Origin: Microbotryomycetes sp. JL201 | Taxonomy: Eukaryota; Basidiomycota; Microbotryomycetes | Reading direction: 5' to 3' | Assembly (NCBI GenBank): GCA_033819885.1 | Contig: JAQYUZ010000001.1 | Span: forward strand, 372,001-436,000 | Length of the DNA: 64,000 nt | Shown here: positions 11,424 to 22,237 of the stretch, in pieces | How positions within the stretch are numbered: position 1 is the stretch's first letter | How the letters are laid out: each line of letters starts with the position of its first letter | Made by a program: the position numbers and the translations under genes | Notes under the pieces: model-generated | Database searches by the model: none | Told to the model about the DNA's origin: nothing | What the model saw: only the letters and a program-made list of their open reading frames with translations

Positions 11424-14400
11424 ATGGCGGCCTCAGAAGGTGTCAAAAAGACAAAGGCGCCCACGAGCGTCTCGCCACACGGCTCCGTCGGCCCGTCGCG
11501 CTCTAGAGTCGCGAGCTCGGCGCAGTCTCGAGCGTCTGTCCGACACGGTGCGGCAACGAAGAGTAGCAGCAGCGACCAGGTCGAGATTGTGCACATTGAC
11601 TCAGACGATTCTGACGTCGAGGTAGTCGAGCACCTCGTGACATTTGCCCAGCGCGCGAAGGTGGCGGATCGACGACCGAAGCGCAGAGCGTCAAATGGTC
11701 AAGGTGGCAGCGATGCGCACTTGAACGGCGCGCAATCCCGCTCAAGGGCTTCTCCGGCCAGCAGCGGCAATGTCATCAATGGAACAAAGCGCAAACTGAT
11801 CTCGGCCGAAACTCGCTCGCCAAAGCGACGGGCCAGTCCTGCAGTCAATCAAGATGCAGCCCTGATCGAGCTGTCCAATGGCGCACACATGGATTCTGAC
11901 GGGGTCGTGGTTGTCGATGGCGACGAAGCAACCACTCCTCGGGCAGGCTCGCCTGAGATGGAACAACGCCCTTTGTTTCGCGCAGAGACAGACGAGCCGA
12001 CGTACAAGGCGCCGAGCATGTCGCGTCATTCATCTTCACGCAGTGTCAAGGCTATCACAGAGGCTCAAGCCGTCCAAGGTAGCTCAAAGGATCTAAACAC
12101 GGGTGGCGCAGACGCAAGCACGCTCTGTCCGATGTGCTCAGAATCACTTTCGGCGCTGTCAGACAAGGTAATTCCAGCTCGGTGGTTGGATTGTTGTAGG
12201 TCCCTGCTCATTTTGAATCTTTCTCAGAAACGCGAGGCTCATGTGAATGCCTGCTTGGATGGTGCAAAACCTCAAGCGAGCAAGGGCGGCTTCTTTGCTC
12301 CTCTTTCTTCGCTCTTCGGCTCGAAACCGTCTCAGAATGACTCCAAAACGTCCGCTTCCGCGACTTTACCGACCAAGAAGAGACAACCAACCCCGGAAAA
12401 GGCTCGCAAGCCTCTGTCCATCTTGCCATCTTTCAGTTTGCCGAGCGCACCGTCAATGACGCCATCGATGCCGAATGCTTTCACAGCGCTCATGTCGGGC
12501 AACATAGAGACGAAGCAATGGCAAGAGGCAGAGGCAGCGGATAAGCGTAAAGGCAGGGTTGCAAAGGGACAAGTTAAGCAAGTGCCGTTCTACAAATGGA
12601 TCGAAGGCATGGAGATCACAGTCAGTTACTATTGAGTCTCAAAGTACGAATATCAGCTAAGTAACAATGTCTAGGTCGATGCGTTCCGCTACGATAAGAT
12701 TGAAGGTTGCAAAGCTTACTTCCTGTCTCACGCTCACTGTGAGTGAGGTTTTCAGCCTCGTCCTGCACGATCCAACTTTGCTCACCTTCTCCCCTGCTCA
12801 GCTGATCATTGTGAGATGGCTCCGCATGCCCGAGCTTCCGCATTCGCTGACTTGGCTTTGGCAGACCAGCAAATGAACGAGCGATGGTGTCACGGTCCGA
12901 TATACTGCTCCATTACGTAGGACACAAGGTACTCCTCGCACGTGAGTATCCATTGTTGACCGCCTCGTGCAGGACGGCAAATTTGATCAAGCTCAAGCTC
13001 AAAGTCAAGGATGAGTGGGTGCATCCCCTGCCTATGGATCAAACGGTCCAGGTTCATGGCATAGACGTGACCCTCATTGATGCCAATCAGTAAGTCATTC
13101 GTCTTCTTTATTGCGAGCCAGTGTCCTGACGCGTCGTTACTGTAGTTGTCCTGGTTCCGTGTTATTCCTGTTTGAAGGACCTCACACTGATCCGAAAAGC
13201 TCGTGGAGCAAGACCCCGAAGCGAATATTCCGTTACCTCCACTGCGGAGGTAAGTCGAGCGCACGGAAGAGTCGACTTGATCAGCGCAGCTCATTACTTG
13301 GTACTGCCAGACTTTCGCGCGTCCCCGCAGCATATCAATCATCCGGCGATGCAAGGCAAAAAGATGGATGCCGTCTACCTCGATACGACCTACCTTGACC
13401 CAAAGTATTGCTTTCCTCCTCAAGAGCTTGTCATTGACGCTTGCGCTCAGCTCGTGAGAGAAAGAGTGCTCGACGGAAACGAGGATGCTTTGCACAGAAC
13501 CGGAGGCGAACAGCACGTCAAGCAGATTGATGCCATGAAGGGGTGGCTGAGAGAGGGAAAGATGAAGAAGGAAGAGATTCAAGATCTCGACTTGAAACTT
13601 GAGAATGTCAAGGATGAAGTCAAGGATGAAGCTGGATCGGACGAGGCGGACTTGAAGGGAGGATTGGACTGCGATGATGGTGGTAACGACTTCGATGAGG
13701 ATGCTGAAGCGGCAATGCTCGAGTGCGAACGTGTCGACGAGGTCGCGCAAGTAGACCTGAATGCAGCAGACGACGTCGACGATATGGAGGCGGTCGTTTC
13801 AGAAGAAGTAACGGCGCCCGATTCAGGCGACGGTGCGCCAAAGTCCGAACCAGAAGACGAGGCGCTGCCGTACGAAGTAGCAGACGATTCAGAAGCGTTG
13901 CCCGTCGGTGTTCTCGACGACAAGCCAGACGTAGAGGACGACAAGCTCAGCGAGCGATTCCTCGTCGTCGTTGGCACTTATTCGATTGGCAAAGAAAGGC
14001 GAGGGACTGTGACTAGAAATACACTCGATCGAAGCTGACATGCTTGCTGTAGGATTGTAAAAGGCATCGCTCGCGCCCTTCAAACGAAAGTATATTGCGA
14101 TGAACGCAAGCTGTCTATTATGCTGGCACAAGATGACCCAGAACTCCACAACATGATGACGCGCAATCCGCTTGAAGCTCAAGTTCACATGGTTTGGTTG
14201 CAAGAGATCAAAGGTGATTCGTTGGCAGATTACCTCGGCAAATATCACGCCAAGCATGTCGACGGAGGATTCACTCGACTAATTGGACTGAGGCCGACCG
14301 GATGGACATACAAGAGCGAGAGCAAGGAGAAATTGCCTGCCATCTCAAAAATCCTCGAAAGAGAGAAAAGGAGAACCTTTACGAGTGCTGGCCTGTGTGA

Positions 14401-14766
14401 GTTGTTTGCAGCTGTGTTAATCTCGTCTAGACACGAGCTAATCTCAATTTGTAAAGATCCCCAACGCGATTCGACTTGGCGGTGCATGGCTTTTGGCTGT
14501 CCCTATTCTGAGCATTCGTCTTTTTACGAGTGCGTCTCCAGCAATTAGCACAGCTTGCTTTGTGCTGACGATGACTGCGTTTCAGGCTTACATGCTTTGC
14601 CTTGTCGCTTGATTACGTCAAGATGATCCCTACCGTCAACGTTCATTCGGCCAACTCTCGAGCAAAGATGAAGGACTGGATGACACGGTGGACGCAAGAG
14701 AAGAAAAGGCGGGCTGACCTGAGGATTCCCAGAATGGTCCCGCCAAGGTCGCCATACTACTGGTAA
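11424..14766 (+). CDS. PSO2: DNA cross-link repair nuclease Pso2/Snm1 (metallo-beta-lactamase/beta-CASP)
   Basis: Eleven exons: 11424..12167, 12228..12620, 12675..12738, 12802..12810, 12865..12916, 12973..13089, 13146..13249, 13311..13998, 14053..14396, 14457..14529 and 14586..14766; 922 aa. After a basic disordered region comes a UBZ4-type zinc finger (CPMC...H...C, split by intron 1). Then come VDAFRYD and the metal-binding HAHSDH motif, whose D-H pair is encoded by a 9-nt exon. DANHCPGS, LDTTYLD, VVGTYSIGKER and PYSEHSSF...IPTVNVHS complete the beta-lactamase/beta-CASP fold. The family is a 5' exonuclease acting on interstrand cross-links in the nucleus. A very acidic insert of about 170 residues sits before VVGTYSIGKER. 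The intron at 13999-14052 has a GC donor. It is convergent with NSE2. Confidence 0.95.
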
Positions 14767-14938
14767 AACGAAACTCTCTAGAGGACGCTTGTACATATCT
14801 TTTCGTTTTCGTGTTGTTTGCCATTCATCCCTAGCTTTGTCGTAAAGATTCATACCGATCAAAGCTTTCGAAAACCGATTTACAACCAACATATTTCAGA
14901 CTACAACACCGACCAACATAAGCAGCTAAAGACGCCCT

Positions 14939-16219
14939 TCAGTCCTTTTCGTCGTCCGAGATTGTCTCGTACTGCGTCGCGGTTCGACCTCCGCGTTGCG
15001 TAGCGGTGTTGCCACTGGCCTTTTCTTGTTCCAGTCGCCGCAAATGAGCTTGAACACGTCTACTGAGAGCCTTGTCTTGCTCAATGTCGGACAATGTCAA
15101 CACCTTGTCGCACGCTGCAACTGGACACGCCTGCGGCCCATGTCTCAAAACCTCTCGAATCGCGTGCCCTGAGAACGAGTGCGGGCATTTTTTGCTATAG
15201 GTGCACGAGAAGGTCAGCATACACGAGCAAGAGAGTTCTTACATCGCAACTGACGAGGTGTAAGGATCTTGCAGAATCTGCAACGTCAAAGGACATCTAA
15301 AGTCGTGAATCTGGCCACCAACTTCGACTTCATCGTCGTCATCCTCCTCGTCTCCTTCCTCTGGTTCCACGAACGGGAGGTCAGCTCTGCTCTCACAGCA
15401 CAGACTAACGTGACGACGCACCTCGTGGCAGAAATTTGCGGACGTCGGGCACCATGTAACCCTCGTGCAGGTTTTCCTGGCAAAAGTTCGTTCGTCAGTG
15501 AACCGGTCAATGCACTGCCGTACTGCAAAGGGCGGACCCAGATCAGAGCCCTGAACGAGCGGTACTCTGCATTGTCGAGGTACTTCTGACGCGACGTCTT
15601 CTTGCGATACTCGTCAAGTGCAAGCGTGCTCGGATCTTTGTATGCTGTCCAGATGTCGTTCTACGAGCACAGCTGATCAGAAAAAGAATCGAACCGGGGA
15701 ATGCAAGCGGGCACACACAATCACGTGACTTTGCTGGAGCCGCGTCCTCGTCTCGCTCAACGACTTTGACATGATCTTGGCCTGTGCGATCGAGTCGAGC
15801 AAAGTCCTGTATTCGTTGTCGATTCGCTTAATCTCTTCCTGGAGCCCGCGGGTGAAATCGTCAGCAAGCGAGCACGCGCCGCGACGCGTCGGCTGCGTCA
15901 AGGCACTGACGGGGTCATCAGGCACTGCGCCACCTTGCAGAGCGGTTTCATCGGCGTTTGGATCGGCCAAGACGCTCGAGATGTCCCCTGCGACTTCATA
16001 CAAAGCGTCGCGCGCCTTTTCGAGTTCGTTGATGGCGATCTGCCAGTCGGTGATGCCGCTCTTGAGCGTTGCAACGCCGGGAACATTGTCGATCGGCTGA
16101 TTCAAGTACCTCGAGTTGACGTCCCCGTACTTTGGCAGCTGCAGCGCCTCGTGATCGTCTTCGTCGTCTGACGCGACGACACGCGCTTGTTGAGCGGCAA
16201 AATGGCGGCCTGGAGGCAT
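14939..16219 (-). CDS. NSE2: SUMO E3 ligase Nse2/Mms21 of the SMC5/6 complex
   Basis: Five exons, complement(14939..15194, 15243..15384, 15422..15476, 15538..15660, 15725..16219), 356 aa. The N-terminal half is helical and acidic, the part that packs on the Smc5 coiled coil. The C-terminal part is an SP-RING: CPLT, then KKCPHSF, AIREVL and CPVAAC, preceded by an acidic EDDDDEVEVGG stretch. SP-RINGs of this type bind the SUMO-loaded E2 and transfer SUMO to repair substrates. The third intron is only 37 nt. A longer intron starting after GYM is possible but would remove a conserved-looking VPDVRKFLP segment. The start is the first ATG. It is convergent with PSO2 (172 bp) and divergent from the voltage-sensor gene (117 bp). 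Confidence 0.88.
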
Positions 16220-16336
16220 GCTGAGGCGCGGTCCAGCAAAGGAAGAATTCAAAGGGCGAGACTGGACGGCGGGCAGAGTGAACCAAAACACAATGCCCGA
16301 CTGGTGTCGGTTCGTCTCTGACCAAACCAAAGGCGA

Positions 16337-17321
16337 ATGTCATCACCGCTGCCGTCGCCCTCTGCGACGCCGCCGCCGCTAGGCAGCCACGACAATGGCG
16401 TGCACTTCTCAGACTCGACATCGTGCGTCAGCTTGCTGCCAATCCGAGGCGCGCACCCGCACAGACTTCCGCCGGGAGCTCATCCGTCTCTCGTTCTGCA
16501 GCGCATCACGCAGTTCACACTTTGTCTCACGCAAAGAGGCCATCAAAGGAATCTCCAACAGGTTCATCTTCTCACAGTTCTACATCTATCTGTACTTGGG
16601 CATGGCCGCGCTCTCGTCAGTTTCGTCAAAATTGCCACCAAAGTATGCGCGTTGACTTGTTTTTGTCCGTTGCACAAGCCTCACCACAGTCGTATTGAGC
16701 GTGCTGTCCGACTGCCCAACGTTCACGTTCTACGTGCTTGAACTCATCGTCAATACGGCCATGATTGCCGAAGTATCCATCAGACTCGTTGCTTTTGGCA
16801 ATGTACGTTGACACATTAGCATTTCCGTCGTTCAGATGCTGTATGCTGACGACTTGTCGCTCAGCAATTCTGGAAATCTTACTACAATACGCTCGACTTG
16901 GCCGTCACTGTCTTGTGCGCCATCACAATCATCATTATCTTCTTCTCCGGATGCTCAGCCAAGGGCGAAGAAGTCTTTGACACGTTCTTGCTGGTCGTAC
17001 GCAATTTGTTCCAGTTTGGCAGACTTGCGCTCGTTATGAGAAAGTCAGTTGCGCAGTGGCAAAAACTGTTCTCGCTTGCTGACGAATGCCATCCCCATTG
17101 CAAGGTCCGGCAAGAACGTGTTCACACGACCGGCACCAATCGACTTGTCTGCCGCGCGGCAATACTCTTATTCGCTCGACCTCGACTTGGACGACGAAGA
17201 AGCCATCTCGACCGAACGGAGAGCGCTCGGCGGCGATCACGAAGCCATGGTCAGGAGCTCGCAGTCTTCACGAAAACAAGAGAACAGACCTTTCCTGCTG
17301 GACAGCGACGACGATGACTGA
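16337..17321 (+). CDS. Stand-alone four-helix ion-transport-domain (voltage-sensor-like) membrane protein
   Basis: Proposed exons 16337..16422, 16502..16615, 16679..16802, 16865..17043 and 17105..17321, 239 aa. The first acceptor is uncertain: 16514 also keeps the frame. Four hydrophobic helices are visible: S1 around residues 50-75, S2 (YVLELIVNTAMIAEVSIR), S3 (NTLDLAVTVLC) and S4-like (VVRNLFQFGRLALVMRKS) with three spaced Arg residues. No pore helices follow. The tail is acidic and ends in LLDSDDDD after a conserved RPAPIDL motif. The arrangement matches an ion-transport-domain family found across fungi whose function I do not know. It resembles an isolated voltage sensor, but lacks the RxWRxxR signature of Hv1 proton channels. 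Confidence 0.82.
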
Positions 17322-17402
17322 GAGGGGCACAACTTGAGAGGATATTATTGTCGAGAATGAAGCGTTGTTGTAAACCAAACTCGAATCAACCCACGAGACA
17401 GC

Positions 17403-18073
17403 TTACAAAGCATCAAATATGCTCAGAAGAATGATTGTAAAAAATGCGGCGAGCAGCACAAATCCGGCAAAACACAGGCCACACCTCTTGGCCCACGTGT
17501 CTTCGTCAACTCGGTCCCACTCGATCATCTGCCTTGCCACTGGAAGACTGTTCTTTGCGGATTCTGTTTGATTTGCTGAATCGTCCCTGGTGTGGCGTGT
17601 GATGCGCTCCATCGCCACAAATCGGCACAAGTCTCGAACTGAGTCTGCTGACCAGATTCCAATCGTCCCTCTTTGTCGATCCGCCACAATCTCATCAGGC
17701 CCATGGGCCAGAACACAAACGGCACAGCGAACCCAAGCCAAAACAACCTCTCAGCCTTTGATGCCTCCCGAACCGGTTCTTCGATCGTGACACTATTGCA
17801 TTCCGAGCACCTTCCGAAGCCTACGGGTGCAGGTGTGTACGTAGGGAGGTCCGTTTCAGATCCCGAAAATCGAAAAGGACTTGTCGTCGTGACCCCGAGC
17901 GTGATCGAAGCATGTTGCGCTCGGGAGTGGCGACTAGGCGTGTAAGATGGTGGAGGTGGTGTTGCAAGGGCTTCTTTGATAGTCACGCTGTGGTCCCAAG
18001 GAGCTTCGAGTTGATTCGGACTGGTGAATGTGGTTCGCGGACCGGCAAGAGAAAGGCGTTCGGGTAGTGACAT
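17403..18073 (-). CDS. Small two-transmembrane protein of unknown function
   Basis: Start ATG at 18073. The N-terminal half is Pro/Ser/Thr-rich and cytosolic in character. A hydrophobic segment follows (FWLGFAVPFVFWPMGLM) and then a basic WRIDKEG. The second hydrophobic segment (FAGFVLLAAFFTIILL) is close to the C-terminus and lies in another frame, so an intron is required between about 17657 and 17540. My preferred model is complement(17403..17575, 17629..18073), 205 aa, with a 53-nt intron. A GTCAGC donor near 17655 would also keep the frame. Many basidiomycetes have short proteins of this layout, but I do not know their role. Confidence 0.6.
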
Positions 18074-18367
18074 GGTATCAAGGAAATTTGAAAACGTGCA
18101 GAGCAGAGAAGCAAGGGCTCGGCATGGCTTCTAGAAGAAATCTCCAACCGTAATGGACCTTTGACGTGACGCTGATCGACTGATGAATGCTTGATGGAAC
18201 GGCATGCACGGACTTGTCGCGAGACAGTCTCAGTTACGGTTCACACGACAGGAAAAAATTGTCAAAATGTTCATTCATTCAAAGCTTGTTGTTTTGCACC
18301 GGGCAGAATTACATACGGATGTGTCCATCGACAGGGGAGGTGAAAACAGAACAATGGGCAGAGTCTT

Positions 18368-19260
18368 TCACATCAAAAAAGCAAAGGCGAATGCACTAGT
18401 GAGCAAGAGAGCGGATCCAGCAATAGTTTGAGAAGCAGCGTTAGTTGGTTGCTGCGTTGGAACAGCGTCTATAATTCAAAGTAGATGAGGCGGAGTTTTC
18501 TCACTTTCGAGCAATACCACTCACTTGCTCCTGACGACATTATGCTTGATACGATACCCTCCGATGCTTCAGATTCTGAAGCAGAGCTGGCTACAGGTAA
18601 CGAGCTTGTTCGTGACAGAGTTGGAGCGAGCGAGGGACGAGTTTGGAGGAGCTCGCACAAATCCTCAAAATCGTCGTACGAATCGTCGAGATCGGCGTAA
18701 ATGGATCTTTGATCGGCAGCCAAGGTCTCTTCAAAATCGTCTATGCAAGCCTCGCAGGACCGAGCTCGCTGCAAGCTCTGAGACGAGCACGCGCAAGCAG
18801 CGTCTTGACCTTCGGTGGCGCAACGGACTGTCGATGAGAACATGTCGCAGTCCATCGCGCAACCATTCTGTGTGACGACCGTCTGTGCAGCTGTGATCAA
18901 TCTCTGTAAGCCCCTGACGCCATCAGAGAGGGTCTCCTGGATGTCGTCGTCCTCGTCGCCGTTATTGTTGCCCGATCCAGTCGAATTCGACTGACGTCTG
19001 ACGAGGCTGTAGCCGCGAGTGACCAACGCCTTGTCGAAAGAAGCTGCAAGCGCTCGCGTGTTGACACTCTTAGTCAGATTTGGCGTGGCGATGACGGTGC
19101 CTGCTGAATTTTGCAGTTATCAGCTTTGTCAGACGCGTTTATGATGTCGAGCGGAGCTTTGAATTGTGCGGCAGTTTCTACCCTCTGTCACAAATGAGCG
19201 CTGTGTCGTTCGTGACGTACCGCAAAGCAGGAGCGCCGAAGTGAACGAGATGGATCTCAT
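18368..19260 (-). CDS. CFEM-like cysteine-rich GPI-anchored cell-surface protein
   Basis: Three exons, complement(18368..18468, 18525..19103, 19221..19260), 239 aa. The first exon starts a signal peptide (MRSISFTSALLLC) completed by exon 2. The mature part has seven Cys in the order C-x3-C-x8-C-x8-C-x-C-x10-C-x2-C, including the CxC typical of CFEM domains, then an acidic and a Ser-rich stretch. Splicing of the last intron (donor GTGAGT, 56 nt) replaces an unlikely tail with a hydrophobic C-terminus ending in LTSAFAFAFLM, a good GPI-attachment signal. CFEM proteins of fungi sit in the wall or membrane, some binding heme. The spacing here is not canonical, so heme binding is only a possibility. 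Confidence 0.75.
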
Positions 19261-19677
19261 GGGGATGTTTTGATCGCTTTGTAAAGAAGTATACAGTGCT
19301 GTACAAGTCAAAGAGACAAGAGAGAAAAGCAGTCGCGCATTGTTCTTCGCAGCGGCCAAGGTCAAGCGCTCGGCGAGTCTTGGCACTCCATGGCAGGCAT
19401 GAGATTACTGGGCCATGTCAGTTCCCAATTCATAGGCCATGCCGGGCAGGAGTCATATACTCAGGCGTTAACCTGGAACTTCGCAGTCGAAAGAAGTTAC
19501 ACGTGTTCCGTCGAAGTAGGTCGGCCCAGGTCAAGCCAGCTGCTCAATCATGAAGATCGAAGGTGGTCCCTAAATGACATGTCAGACCCTTTGTGAAGGC
19601 CATGGAAACTTTCGGGCTGCAACGGCTACAATAGTACATAATGATCGCAAAGGTATTGTGGGGAAGTCCGGTAATCT

Positions 19678-21509
19678 TTATCGTTTTGAAACCGTCACCG
19701 TTAGGCGCCCACGCTGCATGAATCACAGTCAGACATTATCAGCAACAGGATAAAGCCTGAGTTTGCCGCCACCTTAGCTTACCATGGGCAGAGTCAACGA
19801 AGAGCGGTACCGCGGTGTTTCTTCGATCGGCGTCATGAGTTCTGGTTGGTAGTCTGGCGCAAACTTGAAATCAAAGTCGCGCAGCAACGTAGAGATGACG
19901 GTCACTGCTTCGAATTTTGCCAGGTCTTGTCCCAAGCAGAGGCGATAGCCGCCGTTAAAGGCATGGAATTTCCACTGGCTTTCGTTCTTCAGCTTGCCGT
20001 CGCCGTCGATCCAACGGGACGGCTTGAAATCTGAAGCATCCTGACCCCAGACTTCCTCCAACCGGTTCATGACCCAGTCCGACCACATGATGTAGTCTCC
20101 TTTCTGAATACGAGGGCCGTTCGGAATTTGGTCATCCCCTAAGGACATCGCGCCAAATCAGTCAAGCGATTCCTGTTGACAGCATGCGTGTACATACGGG
20201 ATGCTCGCCACAGGTTCTTCGGCACGCTGGGGTGCAGTCTGAGTCCTTCCATGAAGACCGCGTTGGCTTTTGCGAAACCTCTGAATGTATCATACTCGGG
20301 GACGCCGCTCTCATCAGCCTCTTTGCGCACAGACTCGATCCATTCCGGTGCTTCTTGAAGCAGTCTCCACATTGTCCATGACAACGCTTGTGCAGTCGTG
20401 TCTCTTCCCGCAATAATCAAGTTCAAACACGCGTCTCTGAGCGCCTTTTTCGACATCGGTTGACCCTGGTCGTCACGCAACGCCATGAAGAGCGACAACA
20501 AATCGAGACTTGCAGCATCCTTTTTGTCGTCCTTTGTCATGTTGCCAAGTCCAATTTGCTGACGGTCTTCGATGACTTTGTAGCAAAATTCGTCCAAGAC
20601 CTTTTGACATCTACGCATCGTCCTAGCTCGACCATCCAGTTTTTCCGTAGTCTTCCAGGTTGGATCCAGGAATCGACGATCGAGCAAACCTTGGGCCTCG
20701 TCAAACGCTTCTGCGAACGGGATCGGGGCGTCCGAGTCGGGGTTGAGAGCGCCAATGCTGATGCCGAAAGCCATTTCAGCAAAGGAGTCAAGAGTGAAGG
20801 CGAAGAACAGAGTGTCGAGGGCAAAAGCTTCGCCTGAGCTGGCGTGGCGCTCGAGGATTTTAACCATCTTTGCCAAGCTCGAATTGAGAGACTGTGTGAT
20901 GACGCCTCGGAACGCTGTGCCAGTGAAGACGCGCGAAGTGGCCTTCCTTTGCTGATGCCAGATGCTGCCATCCACCGCGAAGACTATCGCCGGGAAAAGG
21001 CCGATGTGGTCAGATTGCTGCAATCGGCTGAATCCTGTTCAGGGTCAGTTACTCACTGCCGTCTCCAAGGATGTCTTTGACGTTGTCGTGGAATGTGGCA
21101 CCTTTGCCATAATTGTTAAAGTTGGTTTTTTGAATGTGCTCGAGCTGTTCCGGCTTGGTGAGGGCGATCATTCTTTGCCAAGGGAGCGACAGTGTGAGTG
21201 TTTTGCCGCTTTTATTGTCGTGATAGCTCTGGTACATCACTGTCAGATGCAAAGTCAGATTAGTGCCGAACTTGGCAAGGCTCCAGAGAGTGGCGGCTTA
21301 CTCTCGAGGACATGGTCCTTGTTGCGAGCGACCTCGATCAAGTTGCCGAGCAGAGGCCATCCTGAAGGGCTGTACAAGTCGGGTCGATGGTGCGTACCAA
21401 TGGCGCGACCGTCGCTGTATTCCCACAGCAAGTAAACGATGACGATGGCTGCGAACGCGGCTGCGAGTTGTGTATTGCTCAATTGGACGTCCAAAGACGA
21501 AAGCTCCAT
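19678..21509 (-). CDS. Cytochrome P450 monooxygenase (fatty-acid/alkane hydroxylase-like class)
   Basis: Five exons, complement(19678..19713, 19783..20138, 20198..20983, 21057..21239, 21302..21509), 522 aa. It has an N-terminal membrane helix (AAAFAAIVIVYLLW), then a PxGWPLLGN hinge. The oxygen-binding I-helix is AGRDTT. The K-helix ExxR is EGLRLHP, and PSRW is the PERF-type motif. The heme-binding loop is FNGGYRLCLG, with the axial Cys near residue 459. The tiny last exon (36 nt) supplies the expected end, LTLPM followed by RGRLTVTV. The layout resembles fungal CYP52/CYP63 fatty-acid and alkane hydroxylases of the ER, but the exact family cannot be set by eye. Upstream in-frame ATGs exist (to 21671); the chosen start places the anchor near the N-terminus as usual. 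Confidence 0.9.
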
Positions 21510-22237
21510 GGCTTTCAAGCACTTCAGCGACAAAGAAGTGTATGGGGGAAGGTAAAAGGGCTCATTCTCGAACATTTGCTCCTCGTCGGCCCCACCTTCC
21601 ATTTTGCAAGAAGCGCCGGCCACTTGCGATCGCCGGCTGCGATGTCGGAACAACAAAAAGCGCAAACGCATTCCAACCTTGCCCTTAGTCCTTCATTGGC
21701 AATACAAGACTTTTGCGACGGCCCTCAACACTCTTGTTTCCAAGTATCGTAGCAATGCCGTCTCAGCGCCACCGGCCGTCCCAGTTCAGCGTCACAGAAC
21801 AGCGCACAATCTTTTGGTGAATCATGTCATGTGCACGACCCTCGGTTCCCTTTCGCACGAGTCGCCGAGGCAGCCAGGAAAAAGATTCGTTGCTGTACCA
21901 AAGTGCCAAAGTGCGGAGGCAGCTTGCCTTTTTCGTTGGTTCGCCGTGCGCGGGCTGCCGCCACTGGCGAGATCAACGGTCGATGTTTGCTCTGGTCACA
22001 GCCGCGCAAGGCAATCCATTCGTCTTGACAACGAATCAAGATTGCCTGGTTTTCATCGGCAAGCACCCCGTAGTAGAAAGTTGGCGTATTTTGTATAATT
22101 AGCAGACTCCCCTTTTGTTACGAAATGCAGCGAGAGGCGGATAATGCTGACACTTGTCAATGTAGACGTCTGTTATCTAGACCAAACTTGCCATGCTTGT
22201 GTGCAACGTTCGAATACATCCAGGCCTAACTCCGCCC
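21510..22237. other. Divergent intergenic region, P450 / COA1
   Basis: About 0.7 kb lies between two divergent starts. Open frames on both strands around 21824-22102 have no recognisable motif or supporting splice pattern. I treat this as promoter sequence. Confidence 0.45.

Noticed and set aside
15661-15724. TCCCCGGTTCGATTC on the minus strand looks like a tRNA B box.
   Set aside because: It lies inside NSE2 intron 1, the flanking bases cannot form a T stem, and there is no A box or acceptor stem.
21824-22102. 92-codon plus frame between the P450 gene and COA1.
   Set aside because: No conserved motif and no splice context. It lies in a divergent promoter region.
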